From Pelomyxa schiedti (lineage: Eukaryota > Evosea > Pelobiontida > Pelomyxidae), in the NCBI GenBank assembly GCA_020536535.1, contig JAHLWZ010000505.1, positions 133,451-197,450 of the forward strand: a stretch of 64,000 nt of DNA. The letters run 5' to 3'. The notes under the pieces were generated by a model. The model saw only the letters and a list, made by a program, of their open reading frames with translations, was not told the origin of the DNA and made no database searches. Position numbers and translations under genes: made by a program. This document shows positions 23,541-35,199 of the stretch, piece after piece. Each line of letters begins with the position of its first letter. Within the stretch, counting starts at the first letter, position 1.

Positions 23541-26500
23541 ATGGAATTCGGAAGCCAATTCATGTACATATGGCGAGGGGAGCCTGAGGCTGAGGAATTT
23601 GAGGAGCCCGAGCCCCCACCCCCGCCGCCGACGGTCACGGCCGCAGCGACCCCGAGGCCCTCGTCGTCTTCGTCGTGGTCCCTGGCGAGCCAGAAGGAGC
23701 TCAGGCTCGTAATTATGGGTGCCGGCGGTGTCGGCAAAAGTGCCCTGGCAATTTCATTTGTTCAGAACCACTTTATTGGTTTGTTGAGTTTTTTTTTTTT
23801 TAAATTAAGGTCATTCATTTTTTTTTTACTCACTTTTGGTTACAGAGGAATACGATCCTACCATTGAAGACAGTTACAGAAAACAAGTATGCATTGATGG
23901 TGAAACAATGTTGTTGGATATTTTAGATACTGGTACGGAAGTCTCTTCTTTCATTACTTTGTTCTCAAACATTCTTTAAGCTGGACAAGAAGAGTACAGT
24001 GCCATGAGAGATCAGTACATGAGAACTGGGCAAGGTTTGAATAAGTTGTTTTACTTTACCTTTTGTGATTTCATATGTAGCTTTCCTTGTCGTGTACTCT
24101 ATTTCTTCTAGATCATCCTTTGAGGAGGCAACTACAATGCGGGACCACGTTTTGCGTATTAAAGATGCCGCCACTGTTCCTCTTCTTCTTGTTGGGAATA
24201 AGTTCGTTTCCGCGAATAGTAAAGTTGGTTGACCTTTGTTGCAGGTGTGACCTGGAAGTACAGCGACAAGTCACACGAGCTGAAGGAGAAGAACTGGCTC
24301 GATCCTGGGGCCTCCCTTTTATAGAAACGTCAGCCAAATCCAGAATCAATGTCGAAGAATCCTTCTTTGAACTCGTTCGGACATACAACAGGATGTTTTC
24401 TGTCAAGCCTGCAGCAAAACCGAAGAAGACTGCCAGTAGTAGTGGTTTCTGGAGCAAGGTTAGAAAACTTGCTACGTAGCTACTTGTAAACCCAATTTCT
24501 AGTTATTTGGCCGTGATGAAACTCCAGCAACCACAACTCCCGCTGCGGCGGCTGCCACACCAAAGAAGCCCGCCAAGATGCGCAAAGTTGAGATATCGAG
24601 TACCAATATCGCACTTGTGAGCCTTGGTACTACTAAATTTATGTTTGGAGATTTGCAATTCCGACTTTCTAAAAGGTGATCTTGCTGAGCCAGCAGAACT
24701 TATGACTGGTGAACCTTGTTTTTGTGCGTGTGGGTCAGTTTTGACATCTGAGAGTAAACTTGTCAAGGAAGACACGAGTACTCTATCTTAGGGGTGATGA
24801 CAACAATAACTTACTCTCTTCAGGAATTACTGGATGGCGATGCCAGTTTTGCGGCCAGAATAACACTGTGAGTCTTGTACCTGAGGAGATACCCAAAACC
24901 ACTACAGTCGACTTCATACTTGCTCCTCCACCAGCCGACGCTATGGCAGACTCCCTTGTAGTCTTTTTGATTGATGTATCTGGTTCAATGTGTGTCACCA
25001 CTGAAGTGCCTGAAATTCAAGTAACTTTTTTTTTCTTCTCCAGTCTCCTAACAATGACTTCAAGGCTGAATGGCAGAAATTACGAATGGGTAAGGCAAAA
25101 AGTAGAGAAGGGGAGACAGGCAATTATGTAAGCCGTTTGCAATGTGTCAAAGCTGCCGTGGATACACACTTCCAAAGATTACAAAAGCAGCATCCTAATA
25201 AGAAGGTTGTGCTTCTCACTTTCAGCAACGGAGTTGCAATTTATGGCGATGGACACGCGCCAGAAACTTCCATTGAGGGTGATAAACTTCAAGAGTACGA
25301 AACTTTGTGGGAATTGGGCCATGGGATGGATCTTAACGCTTTATTGCCTATCTCCAAGTCTCGAGAGGCACTTTCCAAGAAAGGTACAAAGGACGACATG
25401 CAAATTTTTCCTATCAACTTATCGAAATTCAGTGGTTTCACTAGAGGAAGAAGGTGCAACCGCTCTAGGGCCAGCACTTGTAATTGCTGTTGGATTATGT
25501 GCCCAAGTCAAGTCTCGCAGTGAAATCATTATTATGACCGACGGACTTAGCAATGTAGGGCTTGGGGCTCTTGAAATCAACAATCCTACACAGAAGTGCG
25601 CCGGTATTTTTTTTAGTTTTTGCCTTGCTAACAAAAAATTTAGAGAAAAAGCTACCACCTTCTATACTCAAATTGGTGAGAAGGCACTGGAGACCAATTC
25701 CACTATCAGTATAATTGGGCTAGAAGGAAAGGACTCAGGTCATGGGCAGGCTGCAGATTCGACAAGCTGCGACGTCGCTCTGGAAATACTTGGAAACTGC
25801 AGCGATCTTACACACGGAACAGTGAATATTGTCAATCCGCTGGAGCTGCTGCGGCAGGTCTTTTTATAACGCGTTTTTTTCTTGAGAAGTTCATTGTGAC
25901 TTATAGATAAGGCTCATTCACCAAAATCCAATAATTGCCACTGATGTGAAATTATCCTTTGCCCTTCCTCCAACGGTAGAAGTGGTTGACCAAGAGTACA
26001 GAATAGCTTCGAGGATGTCCGGTATGACTTCTGCACCAAAGCCCTCTGCTGCAGCCACAGATTCTGACTCTCTGGAGTTGGAACAATTGCTCCAATTACT
26101 GAAAAAGAAGAAGCAAGAAGCACTTGATGCAGAAGATTTTGACGTTGCCAAACAAGTTAAAGCAGGTTACTAAGATTCTCACGATTAGTCTTATCTTTTA
26201 TGAACTTCGAAGTTCAGATATTGCCTTGTGCGAGACTCTCGCAGAAATCAATGAAAGAAAGAAAAAAGCCATACAGGATGAGGACTATTCTGCTGCAAAA
26301 GAACTCAAGCAAGAGTTTTCTCAAACTCGGGCTAAGATCATAAGTGTCCCACCCACTGAAACAACTTCTACCACAACCTCAACCAGTGCTCCTGTGACCA
26401 CTGAAACAACGTCAACGAGCTCTTCAAAGCATCACCATCATCACCACAAGGCAGCTGCCACTGCCACGGCTGCCACGCCGAACGAACTACCTCCACAGTT

Positions 26501-27248
26501 GGTCATTGGCAATGCTAACGCAGAAATGGATCTTACATATGAACTTCAGGCTAAGACACGAGATAACCCAGCTCTTAGGGACTCTTTCCCTCACTCTATC
26601 CCTGTTCAAGTTGCTCCCCTTTCTTGCAATTCTTTTTTTGTTCTTACCTCTTGCCAGGTTCAAATGCAGTATACAACTCTCACTGGACAAAAGAATCTCA
26701 GGGTCGTTACACGAAGTTGGCAAACAACACCAAATCGCAGTGCCGCAGAGGAAAGTGTGAACGTGTCTATTGTGGGTCTCCGTGCTCTTCATAGAAGTGC
26801 TTATCTGGCATCTCGAAAAGAGTATAATACAGCCCGGAACCTGGTATTCTCGACTTTGCAGATGTTGAAGCGGGCAGCAAAGACCGACATTCAAATGGAG
26901 GAATATTATGTAAGTCCCGCGCAGACAACTAGCCAGTTTTCGTCAATCTTATGTTTTGTAGTCCACAACGAGGGAATGTGAGCCACTTGACCAACAATTA
27001 CAACTGGCCATACAAAACCCCAAGACAGCCAGCTCCGATACCACCGCCAAGCTTCTCTACAAATGCAAATCCTCCACAAAGGTAACAAGGGGCTAAGCCC
27101 GCCCCCTTTTAACAAACATACTAACTGATCAAAACAATAGAACATGCTGCTATCCGGCCGGCTCAAAACAGCCGCAGTGAAACACAGGCAAGTAGCCAAG
27201 GCCCTGCAGGAAGAAGTCCAGCACTTTGGTGTTGAAACCATGTATTAG
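23541..27248 (+). CDS. Ras GTPase fused to Sec23/24-like zinc finger, vWFA domain and UVR-like helices
   Basis: The first exons encode a Ras domain in normal order: P-loop GAGGVGKSA, effector region [30 protein letters not shown] and ETSAKS, after an acidic/Pro-rich leader. There is no CAAX end; an intron at 24459-24501 joins FWSK to [12 protein letters not shown]. Downstream exons join in frame ([20 protein letters not shown]; then CACG to GDDNNN through an intron of about 58 nt) and form a Sec23/24-like zinc finger, CACG...CQFC. A vWFA domain follows with MIDAS DVSGSM and later [12 protein letters not shown]. Two UVR-like motifs come next ([20 protein letters not shown] and [19 protein letters not shown]), then a His/Ala/Thr-rich linker and a helical end, TAG at 27246-27248. 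This is the parts list of circularly permuted Ras proteins (cpRas), but here the Ras fold is not permuted. Confidence 0.75.
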
Positions 27249-27365
27249 TATCTGCGGCACTCCTGTTGGCACTTTCGCACCCAAACTCTGTATTGCATAA
27301 TGCACCAAAATTTCCCTTTTTTTTCGTGCCTGTTCGAAAGGCACGTTCAAAACCCCAAGGTTTTT

Positions 27366-27465
27366 NNNNNNNNNNNNNNNNNNNNNNNNNNNNNNNNNNN
27401 NNNNNNNNNNNNNNNNNNNNNNNNNNNNNNNNNNNNNNNNNNNNNNNNNNNNNNNNNNNNNNNNN
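27366..27465. other. assembly gap (100 N)
   Basis: The run is exactly 100 N, the usual placeholder for a gap of unknown length. It interrupts the 3' side of the fragment starting at 27664 on -. Confidence 0.98.
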
Positions 27466-27664
27466 GTGCCCGTCGTCCTGGACGGCGACCGGCGGCGCGG
27501 CTGCCGTGGGGGTGGCGGCGGACTTATGGGCGTCGGGAGGCACGACGGTGGGTGTCGAGACTGCAGCGGCTGGCACAGACGAATCCACAGACTTCGTCCC
27601 TTGGTCTACGTTGGGGGTGGCGTCGTCCCCATTGACACTCGGCTGCGAGGAAACTCCGGACATG
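27466..27664 (-). CDS. N-terminal fragment of an Ala/Pro/Thr-rich hypothetical protein (cut by gap)
   Basis: From the ATG at 27664 on - an open frame runs into the gap: SGVSSQPSVNGDDATPNVDQ, then a Val/Ala/Pro/Thr-rich stretch ending VAVQDDGH. The composition is low-complexity and GC-rich, unlike its neighbours, which may be why assembly failed here. Nothing identifies a function. An in-frame ATG at 27729 is the alternative start. The continuation beyond the gap (before 27366) is unknown. Confidence 0.35.
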
Positions 27665-28676
27665 GGTGTATTCGTAGAAAAAAAAATGCAGGGAAAGGAG
27701 ATTGGGACCGAGGGAAGCCGGCTCTTCACTGCTCAAGCGGGGCACCAGGCCCCCCATGTTGGATCTGCACGCACAACCCCCCACGGTGGCACCCACTCCA
27801 GAAGTTTGTGTGGCTGCTTCAACCGCGGTTCGGTGTCTTCACTTCTCACTTTTTCTCCAGCTTGGTTATTGTGTTTTTATCTGTGGTTTCTTTCCAGTTC
27901 AAAGCACTTCATGTCTCAGAGATTCACAGTTTTCGGTTCCCAAAAAACCCACCACTGGCCCCGTAACAGGAATAATGGGAGTTTGATTGCAGTTGCACAC
28001 CTTGCCTGGTTCTCTTCCTCACGAACTACACTGCATGATGCCCAACCAACAGAGCATTTCTTCTGTGTGGTGTGAGATGAAGCACTTGGTGGACTGGTCC
28101 AGCTGATGTTGTTGGGGTTTTGGATATATCCTGAAATCAAGGCTTACAACTGATGGCTTTGATTCCAAATGGCCCAGTCTCTACCTAGAACCAAAATGAT
28201 TGGATCACTCAACTCAAAGCTGGTGAGTTTGTTTTTTCTCCTATGAAAAAAGGCCACTGGGAGACTCTGATTTCACAAGTCATTTTCACATCAATTTCTC
28301 TGACTCACTGATATCACTGACACTAAAAGCAGTGGAGGTTACAACAATGGGAGCAGCAGTCACAGTGCCATCTGCAACACTTGCCATTGCACTCACATCA
28401 TTGGCAGATGTGGTCATGGTCACAGAAAGGACCATGGTGGGTGCATGGAAAGAAACGCAATGGACAATGGCACAGAAACAGTGTGACAAATCACAGAATC
28501 TATAGAGCATCAAAACAAGTGGAACGAGACCTGTGGCACAACAACCTTCTTGCTGAACAACAAGCCTACTCGTGACTTCATGATGGACTTTCAAAGTACT
28601 GGCTTTGAGCATGTGGTTCATTTTCCTAGCTTCCCCCATGAAGCCGGCTTCCCTCAGTCTCAGAACATGACTCAAT

Positions 28677-29766
28677 AATTCAAAAAAGTGGATTTTTCGA
28701 GACAATCCTCTTTAAAATAATAATTCAAAACCAGCAAGAAAAAAATGAATCTGGATCTGATGATTTTTATTTTTGCTCCGAAACTTGTGTGCAGTGGTAC
28801 AGAGCTGGGAAGCCTCAGTTCAGACCAAAAACATGCCCATTGTGGTATCGAAGGACAGTACCATCGGTTGTACTGTCTCGCGGCGTGCTCTAAATGCGTT
28901 TTGCCTCGTCAGAAACCACGCTCAGATATAGGCAAATTTAAAAAAAAAATTGGTTTGGCCGGGATCGAACCAGGTCTGTGGGGGTAAAAGCCGCGACTAA
29001 AACAAAACCACATTTTTTATTCTTTCAATCAGCTCTGGTCTGAGGCCCTCTGAAGGCATTTGCTCAGATATAAGCCAATCTCTCATGTCTTGCACAGTGA
29101 ACTTTTTTTGTTCTGAGGTCACAATTCCTGCTTCCCACAGCACAATGAGTACAGGTTTCTCAAAGTGGTGCTTAGGACTGTCTTGCTTGTGCTTGTTGGT
29201 GCACTTGAGCAGACTCAGTAATTTTGATCCAAGGATCTTGAGGTAGTCTCACCTTAAAAATTTGGCAGATTTCCCTACTGCAGAGTTAGCTGAGCTATGG
29301 GAAAAAAAGCGGGGGAGGGGAAGGTGCCAAACAAAAAAAGTTCACTGTGCAAGACATGAGAGATTGGCTTATATCTGAGCAAATGCCTTCAGAGGGCCTC
29401 AGACCAGAGCTGATTGAAAGAATAAAAAATGTGGTTTTGTTTTAGTCGCGGCTTTTACCCCCCACAGACGTGGTTTGATCCCGGCCAAACCAATTTTTTT
29501 TTTAAATTTGCCTATATCTGAGCGTGGTTCCTGACGAGGCAAAACGCATTTAGAGCACGCTGCAAGACAGTACAACCGATGGTACTGTCCTTCGATACCA
29601 CAATGGGCATGTTTTTGGTCTGAACTGAGGCTTCCCAGCTCTGTCCCACTGCACACAAGTTTCAGAGCAAAAATAAAAATCATCAGATCCAGATTCATTT
29701 TTTTCTTGCTGATTTTGAATTATTATTTTAAAGAGGATTGTCTCGAAAAATCCACTTTTTTGAATT
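28677..29766. repeat. large inverted repeat (435-bp arms, 219-bp spacer), foldback-like element
   Basis: The left arm 28677-29111 and right arm 29331-29766 are reverse complements over about 435 bp with only scattered mismatches. The outer ends read AATTCAAAAAAGTGG inward on both sides; the inner ends are ACTTTTTTTGT. The spacer 29112-29330 has no open frame. Each arm contains a tRNA 3'-half-like stretch with a B-box (GGTTCGATCCC at about 28962-28975 on -, in diverged form near 29475 on +) followed by a run of about ten T. No transposase is visible. It could be a foldback or MITE-like element or a recent inverted duplication of a tRNA-derived element. It lies just upstream of the giant-gene array. 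Confidence 0.8.
28925..29010 (-). other. tRNA-derived (SINE-like) segment in left arm of inverted repeat
   Basis: On - this stretch contains GACCTGG-TTCGATC-CCGGCC, which forms most of a T-arm, then AAACCAA and a T10 run like a Pol III terminator. No A-box or matching 5' half is present, so it is a tRNA 3'-half remnant and not a tRNA gene. The right arm carries the mirror copy near 29435-29510. Confidence 0.45.
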
Positions 29767-29869
29767 GTTGATCATCCACAAAAACAACAACTTTTGAATG
29801 CACTAAACTTGCCACATAATCCAACCAACGTAACATTAATTCCTGTTCCGAAGGAAAAAAACAAAAGTT

Positions 29870-32800
29870 ATGCAAACAGTCAGGCACTGTCACAGGCTGG
29901 AGTCGATGTCCGGCCTCTGTCCGACGATTTCACACCTCTTCTCGTCACAAATAGAGAGTTCATGGACCCTTCGTACAACAACACTGTATGCGCTCTGACG
30001 AAGCTTCATCTTTCCGAAGCACAAACAAGGAATGATGATGAGTTGGGTCAGCAGTTGTCAGGTTCCCTTTCACTTGCCACATAATTTCACAAGCAAAATT
30101 AAAAAAAACCACACTCCACACAACGTGACGTGTTTGTTTAAAAGAACACAGAAATTGGGATGAGTGATGCTTCAGATTCGCTGTGTGGAGCACTGAATAC
30201 ACTGGAAAAGCCCTGCACGGTGGTGGCTCTGAGGGAGGTTCTTTCTATGCCTGAAATTCCACCTCCACTTTTGCGGGTTTTCAATTCCAAAAGAGGGTGG
30301 CTCCCAAAGCTTCGGCGGAGATTAGTTCCCATAATCGACCCCGGAGGAACTCCGTCATCCAGAATAGAGTGGCTTAGCACCAGAGGACTATGACACACTA
30401 ACTTCGACACTGAAAGTTTCGAAGGGTATCGCCATCAAAGTTTTGAAACAAGCAAAGGTCCTCATTGGAGACAGCAATATAATACAACCCTACCACTGTC
30501 AAAGAGGCACAGAATGGAAATACAGTGCACAAAGTCGTACTTGCCACAGAAGGTTACTACTCTTATCAATCTGATTTACAGTGGCAGCTGTTCACCCAGC
30601 GGTGACAGCATTGCCTTTGATGGATTGAGACCGAACCGCTCCAACCAACAGGGTTTGGAACGTGGCTGAAAACACTCATTTCACTCGTTCCCATTCAAAT
30701 TGCACGTGGTGACAAAAACTGTTTGGTGTTGTGCAACAACAATTTATCTTCACAGGGAAATGATACGATTCAGTTCGCACAAACCCAACACAGTGTTGCA
30801 GAGGGAATTTCGTTTGGACTCCTTGACGCTATTTTCTCATCATGTTTCAACAAACCAGTTCTTGTTGTCACATCGATGGGAAAACAGAGCACAGGGAAGA
30901 GTTACACTCTCAACCACCTCTTGGGTGTTCTCTTTGACATCTCTGGTGGGAGGTGCACTGATGGTTGTTGGATGAGTGTTCGTGAGAGGTCCGACTTCTT
31001 GATTGTGGCTTTGGATTTTGAGGGACTTTGTGCAGAGGGTGTTGGAATGTTGAAAGGGGATGACAAACTCTTCAAGGGTTGTTTCACTCTCATGGTAAAA
31101 GACGTTCCTGACAGGGATGTTGAAAGCTTAGTCTCGGATTTCAAGTCCAAGTTTGAGGAAATCGTGAAAACCAACCAGGGACAGAGCTTTCTTTCTCAAA
31201 TGTTTACAGGGACCCTCCAAATAATCCTGTGTTCTCCACCTGGGACTGATCACTACACAAAGAGCCTAACAAGCTGTGCCGACATTCTAGAGCAACAGAC
31301 ACCACAGTTCCACAGTGGAAGAGAATTCTCCTCCAAGCTCAAACTGATTCTCGCGAAGTTGCACTTGAAGGATTGGTCTTCCCTCTTGGGACAAGACATG
31401 GTGATTATGGTTCGAATGCTTCAAGAACAACTCCCTTTGGCCGTGAATTATGGTGGTGCGTCAGCCATGAGCCACCACAGGGGACAACTTGTGAATTTGT
31501 CAACTGGGGCAGTTGTTCCCTGGCAAGAGTCGGTCACCATCTCCGGCTTCGACCTTCCCATTCCAAACTTGGCTCTCCTGGCAGCTCATTACCAGGCAGA
31601 TTACGTAACGACACTCCGGGACGAGTTCAAGTCTTGTTTTGAGAAATACTTTCCAACCCCAAACCAGTCTGAATTCGTTTCATGGCGTGACCAGTTCAGG
31701 GAATTTGTGCACCAAGTAATTGAGAGCCGGAAGAAGCATGTGAATGATTGGGTCCGTTCAAACATGGAAGCATCATGTGAAACACCCCATGAACCTGCCA
31801 CTGCACCTGTTCCACCCCAGAACGGGTGCCCTGTTGCCAAGGAATTTTTGAAGAAAGTTGAGTGTTCATTGCTACAACTGGATGCACTTGAAGTTTGTGT
31901 AGGCACTTGTGCTGAGTGCAACTTACCGTGCTTACTTCTACATGCGCACTCAGGGCGTCACAACTGCAACGGGTCACAAGTGTGAAGGTGAGTGCACTTA
32001 TTGCAGGTGCGCAGATACATGCCCTGCGGGGAAGTGTGCCTATAAGGCTGGCCATGATGGCGCTCACGATTGTGCAAGGGGACATGCATCATGCAACAAG
32101 GACTGCTCCCTCTCGAGCAAAACAGGATGCAACAGATTATGCTACCTTGTGGCCAATCACAGCGGTCCATGCATGTGCAATTCACAGAAGCACCAGTGCC
32201 TCCTCCCGCAGTCATGTTTTCGATGATTGTCACAGGGAAGTGTGCACATCTTGCGGCAGGGTTCTTTTGACCCCCGAGCATCACACAGGCAAACTTTTGA
32301 TTACGAGAGGTGCACTGTGCCGAAGCCAAGAAGCTCACTTGTTGTCAAATGGTTCCAGCAGGGCAACAAGAGCACGTAGGTACTCACAGTTGCGACACAA
32401 GGGCTCATTGCTGCCAACAGTTGTGCCCAACCTGTGGTTATATTTGTGAACTTGCATTTGGGCACTCTAATGAGCATCAAGCAAAGCACGGGAACATGAT
32501 CAAAACACACTTTGTTTCCAGTGGCAAAAACATTGACCTTGATGGGCGTTTGTATGAAGCTGGTGAAACAGGGGCTGCAGAGTCCTGCAGTTCATTCTGC
32601 AACAAACTCGGCAGGCACATTCACATTCTACCCTGTGAAACACAAGGCAGCAGCACCTGTGCTCCCGCAGATAAAGGAGGCAGAAGGCACGCCAATGTGA
32701 AGTACCTGCTGGATCCAGAAAATCCCAAGGACGAGCTCACACACGAAGGGTATTGGCATGCGATTGGCTTCTGCGATCCATGCTCAGCTGAGCACGGGGA

Positions 32801-33796
32801 GATTTTCAAATTGTGCAACTTCGAGTGCGGTGAAAATCACATGGATGAGGGAAGGTGCAAGTGTATGCTTCCTCTTTGGCATGCACATTGTGGCTTACAA
32901 GTGAATGAGGAAAAAAAATTTGAAAGCAAAAACCCAAATAGCGGATATGCATCATCTGATGGACACATATTCATCAGGAAGCATGGACCCCCAGAAAACA
33001 TTCACATCGTTTTCTGCCTTGACGCATCCACATCCATGTCAAAACGCAACCGGTGGCAAACTCTTGTGAGAGGTGTTGAACAGTTCATTTCTGCCAGAAA
33101 CAGACAAGGGGATATTTACAGTGTTGTCTTGTTCTCCGGTGAGGGAAATGTTATCTGTGACATGAAGTCGCCTGGCAATGCACGGGCTACAATTGCCGAC
33201 TTGCCCAAATTTGGGCGAGACACAAAATTTTCAAGTGGTCTGTCAGTTGCATATCGTCAGCTAATGAAGACGAGATGGTGTGGTTTGTTCTCTTTTACCA
33301 TTGCTCACCAAAAACAAAAAGGGATGAGTACCGGGCTGCTCTCATATTTATGTCAGACGGAGAGGATGAGAACTCAGAATGGGAAAGCAGTATGCTGAAC
33401 ATCAAGCAGCTTGCAGAGCAAAAACCGCATGCACTTTTAACTTTCGTGATTGGAATCGGCGATGGCTTCAACACCAAAAAGCTTCAAAGTGTTGCCACAG
33501 TTGGGAACACCCTGTTCCTCACAGTTGACGCCGTGTGTGCAAATCTGGGAACAGTGTTGCAGAGGGTCGACTCCAACGTCAACCAACTAGTTGCTTTGAT
33601 GAAACAGCCAGCACACACGGAGGCCACATCTGCATCAACATCCACATCCACATCCACATCCACAAGCTCATCCTCATCCACATCCACATCCTCCTCCTCA
33701 TCCGCATCCACATCCTCCTCTTCCTCGTCCTCATACACATCCCGATCCTTGTTCTCGTGCACATCCACATCCTCATCTGATGGTGGCGCCTCATGA
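29870..33796 (+). pseudogene. giant GTPase-vWFA gene, copy 1 (decayed)
   Basis: This is the most damaged member of the array. Exon 1 (29870-30061) has lost a few bases after ATGCAAACAGTC, shifting its frame. Exon 2 (from 30152) begins normally (MSDASDSLCGALNTLEKPCT) but a small deletion near 30370 breaks the frame. Near 30620 about 2.4 kb present in copy 2 is missing: SIAFD is followed directly by the sequence upstream of the GTPase domain. The P-loop GKQSTGKS region is intact, but about 50 residues after LDFEGLC are deleted in frame. A one-base loss at about 31973 (HNCNGS to HK) shifts the frame again, and more lesions follow near 32200-32310. The vWFA domain (DASTSM, then SDGEDEN after the intron 33278-33321) and the Ser/Thr tail remain readable to the TGA 33794-33796. 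Confidence 0.85.
33640..33778 (+). repeat. hexanucleotide simple repeat (ACATCC-like) in copy 1 tail
   Basis: Imperfect tandem copies of ACATCC and TCCTCx encode an alternating Ser/Thr tract at the C-terminus of copy 1. Equivalent tracts are shorter or differently arranged in the other copies, so the tail length is changeable. Confidence 0.85.
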
Positions 33797-35199
33797 CACG
33801 ATGTGCTGAGGGTTAAGGTTGTGACCCACCACACTGTGAGGTGTGCTGGTTGTTGTTCTACTTGTGTAAGCGAATAAGAAGCCAAATACAAAGTACAAGA
33901 GTTTATTGTTCATTTCTTGGATAGCTACAATAGTGTTGTGCCAGCTTGAAAGGCACCGGTTCGGTAAGATTAGATTTAGATGATTTTTTCCCCACTAATA
34001 ATAAACTCGTTGAGACGGTCGGTTTTGCATTTAGTGGTGCTGTGGACTCTAGGGGAGGAGCAGCGGTCCACATCTTTCCACAAATTAACTTGAAAGGACT
34101 GTGTCATTAATCAATTAACACTAATAGAATTCCTGGCAGTGACATGCTAGACGCCAAAAATAGTTCAGCAGGGAATAGAATGTGGGTGAAGAGTGATTGT
34201 GGGATCAACAAACAAGCTCTCAAGTGCAACCACCTAGAATGCTTCAAAAAATGAACGGTGAAATGGGGAAAAAAAGATAATAAACAGAGCTTTGGGGAGA
34301 TATCATCAGATAGGTTGGGTAAGAAGTTGGCACTTAGGAATACTTATCTGAGATTCTACAGGAGGGGCACCAAAAGCCTGAGAGTCTTATTCTATTATAT
34401 ATATATATGTTATGATCTGAGAAAATAACATACAAATACATGTTCTTCCTCAGAGTGAAGAACTCTTGAGGTTCAGGTTACTCAGTGTCAGCGGATTTCT
34501 GGAAGGAGTTAGAAGTACAAATCGAAGGCTGGGGATAAAATACCATTGTATTGGACGAGACATTCCATTCAAGTGGATTCCCTGAGCTAGTAGTGAGATT
34601 CAGTACCAAGGTGGACAAGGTGACATTGAGTGGATAATATGATGGCTGCCTTCGTTTTTCTGCTCAGTGCTTTGGCAAAGAGGGTGGAATAACTTATGTA
34701 AATTGGGTCACTACAAACATTATATAGTTAATCAATGGGAAAAGGTCTTTGTTTTTTTCCAACCCTTTATCAGAAGCAATCAAATCACAAGACATATGTT
34801 GCATCTGATCAATTGCTTTTGGTTCTCCTGTCCCATGGGAACAATAAGAACGTGACACATTATGTTTGTGTAAATGAGCAAACCCATCATCAGAAGTGAC
34901 TTGCATTTTCAGAGAGGGAAAGGTAATACCAAGGCCATTTAACTCAACAATTGGTTACCTCAGAGTGGTGGGTTCAGCCTCGTGGGAATGGCTCCGCGAT
35001 TCTACCAACTTGACCTTTGAGAGTGTAATAAAAATAATCATTGTTATACTCGGCAACCGTGATTCGGCACTCTTTGTAGGTGACAGGTACGGCATCAACC
35101 CACCCAGTAGCGGCCGCTGTATCCGTGTAATCTGTTGATTATTGCATTCACAAGTTGGGAACCCGACAACTGCATTTGGTTGAAAAGTGAGAGGAAAAA
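33797..35199. other. intergenic region between array copies 1 and 2
   Basis: About 1.4 kb with no supported gene. It holds a short TA repeat (about 34397-34409) and several reading frames under 85 codons without motifs. Sequence just before copy 2 shares little with the upstream regions of copies 3 and 4 beyond an A-rich run before ATGCAAAC. Confidence 0.5.

Larger units (their letters stand above)
27249..28676. other. region around assembly gap, little recognisable
   Basis: Apart from the gene fragment at 27466-27664 and the gap itself, I see no supported gene. A reading frame on - at 28286-28705 (about 139 codons) has no recognisable motif and is not called. Sequence at 27780-28280 has no clear exon structure. 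Confidence 0.4.

Noticed and set aside
24744-24790. Apparent 25-38 nt intron or frameshift in the Sec23/24-like finger
   Set aside because: A 58-nt intron starting at about 24732 joins CACG to GDDNNN in the right frame, so no unusual intron or error is needed.
28286-28705. 139-codon frame on -
   Set aside because: No recognisable motif, no supporting splice structure, and it overlaps the start of the inverted repeat.
28745-29698. Two mirrored frames of 80-99 codons (MNLDLMIFIFA...)
   Set aside because: They are the two arms of the inverted repeat read outward-in and contain the tRNA-like piece; no protein family signal.
34397-34409. Short TA repeat
   Set aside because: Too short to be more than ordinary AT-rich intergenic sequence.
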